Below, in pieces: positions 14,588 to 20,297 of a stretch of DNA of 64,000 nucleotides. Source of the DNA: a virus. Position 1 is the first letter of the stretch; each line of letters starts with the position of its first letter. The stretch is from IMG/VR virus record IMGVR_UViG_3300030042_000123, positions 56,344 to 120,343 of that record. One strand, written 5' to 3'. Position numbers and translations under genes: made by a program. A model generated the notes under the pieces. It was not told the DNA's origin, made no database searches, and saw only the letters and a list, made by a program, of their open reading frames with translations.

Positions 14588-15420
14588 ATGGGCTGCCTCA
14601 ACGACGAAGGTCAATTCTCGCACTGGTTCGGCAACATCCATTTGAGCGGGCCGTGCAACCGCTCCTGCTATTTTGCATCGGGCAGCACATGATGGCGCTC
14701 GATAAAGAGAACAATCTAAACCAGATTCCCAAGAACATCGGCAAGTTCCTCCGCGAGTGCATGGACAGGAACGTGCGGGAAATCTGCATGACAGGCACCA
14801 ACACCGACCCCCTGCTTTACAAGAAGACGTTTGAACTGCTGGACTACATCCGCTACATCATGAACAACAAGGTCCCCCTCGCCATCCGCACGAATGCCGT
14901 GCTGTATGATCGGAACACGTTTGGCTCCTACGACAAGGCCAGCATCACCATCTGCTCTTTCGATCCCGAGATTTACGTGAAAATGATGGGCAGCGGCAAG
15001 CCGCCCGACCTCGCTACGATCCTCAGTAACCACCCGAACATGGATATCAAGATCAACGTGGTTATGGGGCCTGAGAACGTGGGCGGCGGGGACATCTTCA
15101 AAACACTGGAAACCTTACAGGGGATGAACGGCCGCCGCGGCAATCTGCGGGAGCCCTACGGTCAGCCGCACATCGGCGACCCGCTGGCGAAATCACCAGC
15201 GACGTATGTCAAGCAGGTGTTGGGGATGCCGTCTTACGACTGGGGCGGGTTGAGCGTCACGTATTGGGACGTGCATTACGTGGAAGTCGAGAGCGTCAAT
15301 CTGTACGCCAACGGGAAGGTCAGTATCACCTACCCGATTACGAAGGGACACGATCCGAGCGGCACCGTGCTGCCGCAGGTGTTCTTCCCGGGTGGGAGGA
15401 TTCACGAGCAATGGCTATAA
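14588..15420 (+). CDS. radical SAM enzyme with a frame break inside the Fe-S motif
   Basis: From ATG 14588 the frame reads MGCLNDEGQFSHWFGNIHL then SGPCNRSCYF and soon stops. In the -1 frame, from the run TTTT at 14671-14674, it continues CIGQHMMALD and stays open to 15420. Joined, they give CNRSCYFC, the CxxxCxxC cluster motif of radical SAM enzymes, followed by a TIM-barrel-like sequence (REICMTGTNTDPLL, AIRTNAVLYD). A -1 slip on U4 would restore it, as would one missing T in the assembly. A GTG at 14573 is an alternative start. TATACT 6 bases upstream suggests a leaderless mRNA. The product is unknown; it is not an obvious QueE. Confidence 0.7.
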
Positions 15421-15458
15421 AACTGGACTTTTGAAGGCATTAGCAATTGGAGATTTCC

Positions 15459-16034
15459 ATGAAATTCGTCCCGCTCGCCCTCGTTGTATTGTTCGCCTCG
15501 CTCGCCTTCGGTCAGACCGCTGCCCCAAAGACACCCGCAGCCCCGCCAGCCGCTACTGCGCCCGCCCCAACTGCACCAGAACAGACGGCGGCTCAGCCTA
15601 TCTTTGAAGCGGGTGGACTCGATGGTCTCTGCCAGTCAGGGCTCAATAATCACTACAATCTCGAAGAGGGGCACATCTTTGGGACCAACAACCCCACGGA
15701 GTCACTGGCTCTCTCGAACGCTTCCGCGTGTATCGGCTACATCACTGGCTGGGAACATGCGATAAGCGGGGCATTTATCACTGAGGACAACAGACTGTGG
15801 TTCGTTGAGGTTAGCGAGGAATTCAACGTGACCGCTGCGGCTAATCTCTTACACGAGTTCCTCAAAAAGAACCCGGATGCCCGCACGGTGCCGTCGCCTT
15901 TGGTTTTATTGAATGTTGCGGTGGAGGCGAAGGTCGCTAGGGTATCGCCTGTTGACATCAGAAGTTTTCAGCCAGATAAACCGCAGAACGAAGAACAAGC
16001 TCCCGCACCGCCTGTCCTTAAAAGCAAATCGTAA
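15459..16034 (+). CDS. secreted Rap1a/Tai-like protein
   Basis: A signal peptide (FVPLALVVLFASLAFGQ) precedes a Pro/Ala linker. The mature domain carries a Cys near its start (LDGLCQSG), SNASACIGYITGWEHAI, and LLHEFLKKNPDARTVPSPLVLLNVAVEAKV, the pattern of the Rap1a/Tai family. That family includes periplasmic immunity proteins against type VI amidase effectors. A role in protecting infected cells from rival toxins is inference. ATG 15459 is chosen because it starts the signal peptide directly. The TAA abuts the TAA of the convergent gene. Confidence 0.6.
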   Translation: MKFVPLALVVLFASLAFGQTAAPKTPAAPPAATAPAPTAPEQTAAQPIFEAGGLDGLCQSGLNNHYNLEEGHIFGTNNPTESLALSNASACIGYITGWEHAISGAFITEDNRLWFVEVSEEFNVTAAANLLHEFLKKNPDARTVPSPLVLLNVAVEAKVARVSPVDIRSFQPDKPQNEEQAPAPPVLKSKS

Positions 16035-16484
16035 TTACTGAAGGCCGAGCGCCTTCTTCTCAACAGCTACGCGGTTCAGCGCACGCTGGAGGTCGCCACA
16101 CGCAGCCTGATAGCCGTGGTTCGGCTGGAACCCACACAACCACCAACTCATCGCTTTACCCCACAGTTTGCCTTCGAGTGACGCACGCCAAGAGTGTGCG
16201 CTCATGGTTTCGTCGTTCTGACCGTTCATGAAAGTGACGTTCAGGAAAATGTCGAATGCGTCAAGCCAACGGTGAATGCGTCCTTCCAGATTGGTTTTCG
16301 CCATAGCAATGACGATGTTCTCTGGGGTCTGTGGCATGGAGTTCGATGTGCCCCGAATGTGGTGCCACAGACGGAACAATAGGCTGACGATGACGAGACC
16401 AGTCGCGGCGGCGAGGTAGATTTCCCCGCCTAAAATGAATTTGTGGATAAGGGTCATGCTCATACCCAAGAAACGGGTAGTCAT
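16035..16484 (-). CDS. membrane protein with one transmembrane segment
   Basis: One hydrophobic segment (IYLAAATGLVIVSLLF) near the N-terminus is followed by a cytoplasmic-looking domain with SAHSWRASLEGKLWGKAMSWWLCGFQPNHG. I do not recognise the family. The coding frame extends upstream through a tRNA, so the start must lie at 16484 or at internal ATGs (16463, 16457); none has a strong ribosome site. Its stop abuts that of the Rap1a-like gene. Confidence 0.55.
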   Translation of the reverse strand: MTTRFLGMSMTLIHKFILGGEIYLAAATGLVIVSLLFRLWHHIRGTSNSMPQTPENIVIAMAKTNLEGRIHRWLDAFDIFLNVTFMNGQNDETMSAHSWRASLEGKLWGKAMSWWLCGFQPNHGYQAACGDLQRALNRVAVEKKALGLQ

Positions 16485-16490
16485 GAGATT

Positions 16491-16576
16491 TGGCTGGGAA
16501 GGAGGGACTCGAACCCCCACGCCTTTCGGCACTGGTTTCAAAGACCAGCGCGTCTACGCAGTTTCGCCACTTCCCA
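16491..16576 (-). tRNA. tRNA-Gln(UUG) with class II long variable arm
   Basis: A full cloverleaf with encoded CCA. The acceptor TGGGAAG pairs with CTTCCCA, with U1-A72, G2-C71, G3-C70 and G73, all classic tRNA-Gln determinants. The anticodon stem CTGGT/ACCAG encloses loop CTTTGAA (anticodon TTG). The variable region is 13 bases with a GCC-GAAA-GGC hairpin, as in Leu/Ser tRNAs, and the D arm (GTAGACGC) is Leu-like. This is a hybrid of Gln identity and a Leu-like class II body. A normal tRNA-Gln(UUG) follows at 16582. Confidence 0.8.
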
Positions 16577-16581
16577 ATATT

Positions 16582-16656
16582 TGGCTACCCCGCAGGGATT
16601 CGAACCCCGATCATCTGCTCCAAAGGCAGAGGTCCTAACCGTTAAACGACAGGGCA
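16582..16656 (-). tRNA. tRNA-Gln(UUG)
   Basis: Canonical class I cloverleaf: acceptor TGCCCTG/CGGGGTA (two G-U pairs), anticodon stem TCTGC/GCAGA with loop CTTTGGA, four-base variable loop, T loop TTCGAAT, G73 and encoded CCA. It lies 5 bases upstream of the class II tRNA-Gln in transcript order. Confidence 0.88.
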
Positions 16657-16660
16657 ACAA

Positions 16661-16703
16661 GTGATTTCCTCATCACATTCGATTGATTTGTATCGAGAAT
16701 GTG
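16661..16703. repeat. inter-tRNA hairpins
   Basis: GTGAT-TTCCTC-ATCAC is followed by a longer stem, CACATTCGAT with ATCGAGAATGTG (two-base bulge). They fill the spacer between tRNA-Gln and tRNA-Thr and may mark processing sites. Confidence 0.4.
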
Positions 16704-16737
16704 ACGTGGGACGCACTTTTTACTGTACGAATCGATC

Positions 16738-16822
16738 TGGAGCTACCGGGGAGACTCGAACTCCCGTGGGGTTTCCCCGCCGCATTACAGGTGCGGTGCT
16801 GTCGCCGCTGAGCCACAGTAGC
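16738..16822 (-). tRNA. tRNA-Thr(UGU) with long variable arm and C33
   Basis: Acceptor GCTACTG/CGGTAGC, T73 and encoded CCA; T arm GGGAG-TTCGAGT-CTCCC. Anticodon stem CCGCA/TGCGG encloses loop CCTGTAA, anticodon TGT, but position 33 is C where U is nearly universal. The variable region is 14 bases with a GGGG-AAA-CCCC hairpin, which is abnormal for Thr. The other two Thr tRNAs here also carry U73. Confidence 0.75.
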
Positions 16823-16832
16823 AAAACTTTTG

Positions 16833-16877
16833 TAGGCGTCTTTCCGCCTAAACTTTTCTTAGGCGCTTATCCGCCTA
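16833..16877. repeat. pair of identical-stem hairpins after tRNA-Thr
   Basis: Two hairpins with the same stem, TAGGCG...CGCCTA (16833-16850 and 16860-16877), have different six-base loops and centres 27 bases apart. They lie between tRNA-Thr(UGU) and the zinc-finger gene. Similar twin hairpins occur at 18256-18300 and 19093-19137. Confidence 0.6.
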
Positions 16878-17207
16878 GCAACACGGGCCATGGATCGAAT
16901 GCTCCGATCCGAGAGCCCGTTCAAGATCAGGAATGGAATCGCAACACGTGTAGCATTCACAATTCTTCGGGTGATCCTTCACCCACTCCTTCAAATCCCA
17001 CAATGCTTGTTCGGCGGCATCGTGAAGCGATAGGACAACCACAGGCTCGGGCTCATCGTAACCAAGGCCGCGAACTGGCCTTTTGTCATCCGTCACCACA
17101 AAAGTTACGGTGCTGCCGACCTTCACCATCTTCTGAATAATGTGAGGGTGGGCAAAAAAATCCACCTTGTTCTCGAACGACTCGTTGCACATTTCACAGT
17201 TGTACAT
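16875..17207 (-). CDS. small zinc-finger protein
   Basis: 110 residues. It starts MYNCEMCNESF, a C2H2-like half finger with a later His (FFAHPHI), and ends with more Cys (CECYTCC, HGPCC). ATG 17207 has an AAGGAGAAC ribosome site; the upstream frame extension is not needed. Nucleic-acid binding is plausible but not shown. It sits between two Thr tRNAs. Confidence 0.6.
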   Translation of the reverse strand: MYNCEMCNESFENKVDFFAHPHIIQKMVKVGSTVTFVVTDDKRPVRGLGYDEPEPVVVLSLHDAAEQALWDLKEWVKDHPKNCECYTCCDSIPDLERALGSEHSIHGPCC

Positions 17208-17266
17208 GCTGTTCTCCTTGAACCACCTCATTGTGCCGCACGACGATTCTGGGCCATATCTAATTT

Positions 17267-17341
17267 TGGAGCCCATGACCGGGGATGATCCGGTGTCGAT
17301 TGCTTACCAAGCAATTATTCTACCTGTTGAACTACACGGGC
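17267..17341 (-). tRNA. tRNA-Thr(GGU)
   Basis: Acceptor GCCCGTG/CATGGGC, anticodon stem ATTGC/GCAAT with loop TTGGTAA (anticodon GGT), four-base variable loop, T73 and encoded CCA. The T loop is ATCATCC rather than TTCGAAT, which is unusual. Its 5' part overlaps the end of the HNH gene at 17315-17968 by 27 bases. Confidence 0.8.
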
Positions 17342-17968
17342 ACGTTTTGCTGCTCGAATATGGGTCAAGTTTTCATCTTTAGCCCATTGTAGGACGGTCA
17401 TGTGGCTCACGCCTAGCTTTTGACCGAGTTCTCTATAGTCATTGCCATCGAGCATTACCATCAATTCTTCGCGAGGAGGCCGACTGTACTTACGCATCGC
17501 CGCCCCGTTCTTTCTTCCGATGCCCTTGCCTCGACACTCTATACAGTATTTCTGTACTCCTGATACCCGAGATCGATTGAGGTGGAATTTGTCGAGTGCA
17601 AGGAAACATTTACAACCTAAACACCAAGACATCCCCTCAGGTGCGGCGTTTATCTTTGCCCAGTATTGCTTGATACTTTCTCGTTGCGCTTCTGGATTTC
17701 GTCGTGCCGCTTTACCATTACAGGTGCGGTGCGAAAAAGCGATATTGTTCAAATCCCAAAACAAATCGGAGGATTCGTCAAGCCAAGCTTTCTTGTGGTC
17801 TACCGAAAACTCTTCGACTGTTTCAATTCGCTTACCACAGCGAAAACATGCATCTCGACAAAGCTCCTGTGCCATGCGAAGTAAGAGTTGAGCCCACAAA
17901 CGGTTTCGTGCCGCACCGTACGATATACCCAACTGTTCTTTTATTTTTCGTGCGGTATTGCTGCTCAT
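17315..17968 (-). CDS. HNH homing endonuclease with C-terminal helix-turn-helix
   Basis: 217 residues. CFRCGK...FSVDHKKAW...NNIAFSHRTCNGKAAR is an HNH/His-Me zinc core. A second Cys pair set follows (CLGCKCFL, YCIECRG). The C-terminal ELGQKLGVSHMTVLQWAKDE is a helix-turn-helix for target recognition. It is a mobile free-standing nuclease lodged in the tRNA cluster. The reading frame runs into tRNA-Thr(GGU), so nuclease mRNA and tRNA share sequence. Confidence 0.85.
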   Translation of the reverse strand: MSSNTARKIKEQLGISYGAARNRLWAQLLLRMAQELCRDACFRCGKRIETVEEFSVDHKKAWLDESSDLFWDLNNIAFSHRTCNGKAARRNPEAQRESIKQYWAKINAAPEGMSWCLGCKCFLALDKFHLNRSRVSGVQKYCIECRGKGIGRKNGAAMRKYSRPPREELMVMLDGNDYRELGQKLGVSHMTVLQWAKDENLTHIRAAKRARVVQQVE

Positions 17969-17988
17969 AACAGTTAATACCCAATTTT

Positions 17989-18063
17989 TGGAGCCTCCGA
18001 CCGGGAACGATCCGATATCTTCGGTTTACGAAACCGACGTTCTGCCAGTTGAACTACAGAGGC
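17989..18063 (-). tRNA. tRNA-Thr(CGU)
   Basis: Acceptor GCCTCTG/CGGAGGC, anticodon stem TCGGT/ACCGA with loop TTCGTAA (anticodon CGT), variable loop AGAT, T73 and encoded CCA. The T loop ATCGTTC again lacks the TTCGA consensus, as in tRNA-Thr(GGU). With UGU and GGU, three Thr isoacceptors are present. Confidence 0.82.
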
Positions 18064-18069
18064 AACCTT

Positions 18070-18261
18070 TTAGTGTTTCGCATTCGTCCGAGGGCCTTTA
18101 CGTTCCCACTGCGGCAAATTCTTGCCCCCGACAAACGCCGCGATGCCGGGGAACCTCTCGCAATAACTCGCGATCAACGCACAATCCTTCTCATGCATCC
18201 GCAGGTTCCCACCCGCCTTGACTCCGCACGCTCCGCATGGTCGCTCGTCTGTTGTACCCAT
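18070..18261 (-). CDS. small Cys-containing protein (63 aa)
   Basis: The product has CGACGVKAGGNLRMHEKDC, a CxxC...HxxxxC zinc-finger-like pattern, and a basic tail. No family is recognised. The start is uncertain: the frame is open to ATG 18315, but ATG 18261 removes a stretch without a ribosome site. That ATG lies inside the palindrome at 18256-18269. Confidence 0.4.
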   Translation of the reverse strand: MGTTDERPCGACGVKAGGNLRMHEKDCALIASYCERFPGIAAFVGGKNLPQWERKGPRTNAKH

Positions 18262-18300
18262 ACATGGGTCTTTAAGTACCCTAAACGCCCCATATATGGG
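18256..18300. repeat. paired palindromes CCCAT-NN-ATGGG
   Basis: ACCCATACATGGGT (18256-18269) and CCCATATATGGG (18289-18300) have centres 32 bases apart, about three helical turns. They could be a two-site operator or twin RNA hairpins beside tRNA-Ile. Confidence 0.5.
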
Positions 18301-18323
18301 TACGTTATGCCACATTACAAAAT

Positions 18324-18400
18324 TGGTACGCGGAGAGGGATTCGAACCCCCAAATGACCACGCTAATCAGGCGTGCGCTTTACCAGTTGGCTATCCGCGC
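18324..18400 (-). tRNA. tRNA-Ile(GAU)
   Basis: Acceptor GCGCGGA/TCCGCGT, anticodon stem CACGC/GCGTG with loop CTGATTA (anticodon GAT), T arm GGGGG-TTCGAAT-CCCTC, A73 and encoded CCA. This is an otherwise regular tRNA. Confidence 0.88.
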
Positions 18401-18451
18401 TCAAAAACTTTCCGAGGTAGGCGTGAACAGACGCCTCGTTCCTTCGCAGTA

Positions 18452-18585
18452 TGCTGCCCCCAGCGGGATTCGAACCCGCGTTTCCAGATAGGCAATGACT
18501 CGGGTATTCTAGTATTCCCCTGCCCCGTTCTAGAATTGGGGCGCGTCACCACTTACTGGCGTCTTAGCCGCTAGACGAAGGGGGC
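18452..18585 (-). tRNA. tRNA-like gene with ~60-base insertion in the anticodon loop
   Basis: The 5' half (GCCCCCT TC GTCTAGCGGCTAAGAC) closely resembles tRNA-Glu. The 3' half has a perfect T arm, GCGGG-TTCGAAT-CCCGC, and acceptor TGGGGGC-A, then GCA instead of CCA. Anticodon stem CCAG/CTGG (18556-18559 with 18484-18487) encloses 68 bases rather than about 9. The insert holds a GCCCC...GGGGC hairpin. No anticodon can be assigned. Options are a tiny intron, a decoy, or a decayed tRNA. Confidence 0.55.
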
Positions 18586-18599
18586 TCATTGAAGAGACC

Positions 18600-18740
18600 C
18601 TACTGCTCCTCGTCAAAATACGCTTCGTCACAGTCCGTGCAGTAATGGTAGTTCGGCTGCTCTTCGTCCGTGACGTAATTGTGCCCGTACATCTGGCAGG
18701 AAGTCCACGTTGAGAAATCTGTTTCCAGTTGCTCTTCCAT
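18600..18740 (-). CDS. small CxxC protein (46 aa)
   Basis: MEEQLETDFSTW, then MYGHNY and HYCTDCDEAYF: a short acidic protein with one CxxC pair, too short for family assignment. A perfect GAGGAGG ribosome site lies 7 bases before ATG 18740, which settles the start. It sits between two abnormal tRNA-like genes. Confidence 0.65.
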   Translation of the reverse strand: MEEQLETDFSTWTSCQMYGHNYVTDEEQPNYHYCTDCDEAYFDEEQ

Positions 18741-18758
18741 GATAGCCTCCTCAAAATT

Positions 18759-18849
18759 TGGTGGGCGAGGATGGAATCGAACCACCGACCTCCTGTGGCG
18801 TAGCCCTTGCGGACGTTGCACAGGCGCTCTAACACTGAGCTACTCGCCC
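18759..18849 (-). tRNA. tRNA with 16-base insertion in the anticodon loop
   Basis: Acceptor GGGCGAG/CTCGCCC, D arm GCTCAGTGTTAGAGC, T arm GGTGG-TTCGATT-CCATC, A73 and CCA are all canonical (Val/Arg-like body). Anticodon stem CCTGT/ACAGG is perfect but encloses 23 bases instead of 7, including a GTCC-GCAA-GGGC mini-hairpin. If the last seven loop bases (CTACGCC) were the loop, the anticodon would be ACG (Arg); this is unproven. Confidence 0.65.
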
Positions 18850-18850
18850 A

Positions 18851-18925
18851 TGGAGCCCGCTGAAGGAATCAAACCTCCGACCTCTCCGTTAAAAACGGAG
18901 TGCTCTAACACTGAGCTAAGCGGGC
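18851..18925 (-). tRNA. tRNA-Lys(UUU)
   Basis: Acceptor GCCCGCT/AGCGGGC, anticodon stem CTCCG/CGGAG with loop TTTTTAA (anticodon TTT), T arm GGAGG-TTTGATT-CCTTC, T73 and encoded CCA. Its CCA ends one base from the 5' end of the neighbouring tRNA, so both are cut from one precursor. Confidence 0.85.
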
Positions 18926-18936
18926 CTTACAAAACT

Positions 18937-19089
18937 TGGTGGACACCCGAGGGATCGAACCTCTGGCGAATGCAGATTACTCACGCGGTACTCATCGCGA
19001 CATTTCCCGTGCTTTCAGTCAGCCGTACTTGGCTCTGCAAGCTGCTGGCGGGGTTCTTATGTGTCCCGTTTCCAAACCAGCGTGTGTCC
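18937..19089 (-). tRNA. 153-base tRNA-like RNA with expanded D and anticodon arms
   Basis: The ends pair as a tRNA acceptor (GGACAC...GTGTCC, then ACCA), and an AGAGG-TTCGATC-CCTCG T arm is present. A 28-base loop sits on a GCTGG/CCAGC stem in the D position, and a 59-base loop on a TGCAG/CTGCA stem (19035-19039 with 18971-18975) in the anticodon position. No anticodon can be read. It is much shorter than tmRNA and has no visible tag reading frame. It may be an intron-bearing tRNA or a tRNA mimic. Confidence 0.5.
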
Positions 19090-19092
19090 ATG

Positions 19093-19137
19093 TGCTCTTA
19101 AGAGCATCTTAAATCACTTAAAGTGCTCTCAAGAGCA
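19093..19137. repeat. paired palindromes TGCTC-N4-GAGCA
   Basis: TGCTCTTAAGAGCA (19093-19106) and TGCTCTCAAGAGCA (19124-19137) have centres 31 bases apart and flank an AT-rich spacer between two tRNA-like genes. The spacing is like the pair at 18256-18300. Confidence 0.55.
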
Positions 19138-19143
19138 TAAACT

Positions 19144-19225
19144 TGGCACGCGGGGAAGGACTCGAACCTTCGACCTCCGAAGCTTGCGCCCCGGCGCTCT
19201 GTAACCCCAACTGAGCTACCCGCGT
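19144..19225 (-). tRNA. tRNA, anticodon uncertain (GCA if Cys)
   Basis: Acceptor ACGCGGG/CCCGCGT, G73 and CCA, T arm GAAGG-TTCGAGT-CCTTC. The D loop is 13 bases long. The anticodon arm CCGGG-GCGCAAGC-TTCGG has an eight-base loop and a C where U33 is expected. GCA (Cys) is one reading, but G73 is unusual for Cys, so identity is open. Confidence 0.6.
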
Positions 19226-19267
19226 ATGGTGGGCAGGGACGCCTTGCAGCAATCCCCACCCAAACTT

Positions 19268-19897
19268 TTAATACTCGCCGCTATCGGCAGAGCCGTTCTT
19301 AAATCGAATGCCCCAGCCGCCGCGCCAATAAACCTCAATCGTCTGGTTCCAACCGTGCTCTTGACGGTCGCAAACACTAGGCCAGAACTCGTACTCTTTG
19401 CCTTCGTTATCGAGACGTTTCCCCTTCGGCAATTCTGGAAGCGGATCGTCCACGTGCAGATTCTCTTCCCAGAACTTGTCTGCCGAGTATCGGATGTCGC
19501 CGTCGCCGTCACGAATCTCCTCAGCCTTCTTCTTTGCCCAACGGTAGAATCCGCTCATCGCAACTTTCTTTATGACATCACGCGATGCCTGCCTCGTCTT
19601 GTTGTCGGACTCGATGTATCTCTCTGCGGAGCCGCCAAGCTCACTGTAATCGACCTTGAACTCTGGGTCGCCCCAGATTTGCTCAGTGATAGACGACGGG
19701 CAGATGTTCACCTTCCAGCCATTCGAGGTGTACTTACCGCCGACAACGTAGCCCTCGGCGTCACGCTCAAGCACTTGCAGACGACCGTCCCAGTACGCCT
19801 GCGCTGCGTACACGCTTTCGATGTCAGCGTTGTGTACGCACGCCTCGGCTTCGGGGTCTTCCTCTTGCAACAGACGAATGAGTTCTTTAACTTTCAC
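19268..19897 (-). CDS. conserved phage protein, MKVKELI family
   Basis: 209 residues. The N-terminus MKVKELIRLLQEEDPEAEACVHN is a pattern common at the start of small phage proteins of unknown function. The rest contains VVGGKYTSNGWKVNI and a Trp-rich C-terminus. Its start overlaps the end of the PTH2-like gene by 11 bases, indicating coupled translation. Confidence 0.6.
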   Translation of the reverse strand: MKVKELIRLLQEEDPEAEACVHNADIESVYAAQAYWDGRLQVLERDAEGYVVGGKYTSNGWKVNICPSSITEQIWGDPEFKVDYSELGGSAERYIESDNKTRQASRDVIKKVAMSGFYRWAKKKAEEIRDGDGDIRYSADKFWEENLHVDDPLPELPKGKRLDNEGKEYEFWPSVCDRQEHGWNQTIEVYWRGGWGIRFKNGSADSGEY

Positions 19898-20273
19898 AGG
19901 GCACCGCCTCCGGGTATCTAGGCACGATCATTTGAATTGGTGCAGGGGCAACGTCATTTCTCCACAACCGATAGTTGGAGAGGCAACGGCGCTGCTCCTG
20001 CGTGAGCGGGTAGGTCGCAACTGCGGTCAACCCGAGGTTATCATCGGGCTCATAGAACACTTCATGGCCGATGGTATTGTCATTTAACTTGTTGATAACA
20101 CGGAATAAAGCTGCCTTGTCGGGGACCCCGATGAGGACCATTGAAGGAATCTCTAATGGATCGCTCTGTTGATATTGCTGTGCCATTTGGTAAACCGCGT
20201 GACAAGACTGGACTAATTGTTGTGCGACAGTTATCGCAGAATCTTGTCTAACGAATATGTATATGTGGGTCAT
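19887..20273 (-). CDS. PTH2-like peptidyl-tRNA hydrolase
   Basis: 128 residues. MTHIYIFVRQDS is followed by QQLVQSCHAVYQ, the conserved QxxHA-type region of PTH2. Later come PSMVLIGVPDKAALFRVI and a C-terminal GLTAVATYPLTQEQRR strand-helix. PTH2 enzymes release peptides from peptidyl-tRNA. Placement beside the tRNA cluster suggests rescue or recycling of phage tRNAs. ATG 20273 is chosen because the domain begins there. It faces the plus-strand HNH gene across a 24-base gap. Confidence 0.6.
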   Translation of the reverse strand: MTHIYIFVRQDSAITVAQQLVQSCHAVYQMAQQYQQSDPLEIPSMVLIGVPDKAALFRVINKLNDNTIGHEVFYEPDDNLGLTAVATYPLTQEQRRCLSNYRLWRNDVAPAPIQMIVPRYPEAVPCES

Positions 20274-20297
20274 GATACACCCCCACAGGAGAAATTC

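Noticed and set aside
18452-18585. Group I intron in a tRNA
   Set aside because: The insert of about 60 bases is too short for a group I catalytic core, and no P, Q, R or S elements are visible.
18937-19089. tmRNA
   Set aside because: It is far too short, with no tag reading frame and no pseudoknot domain pattern; only the ends are tRNA-like.
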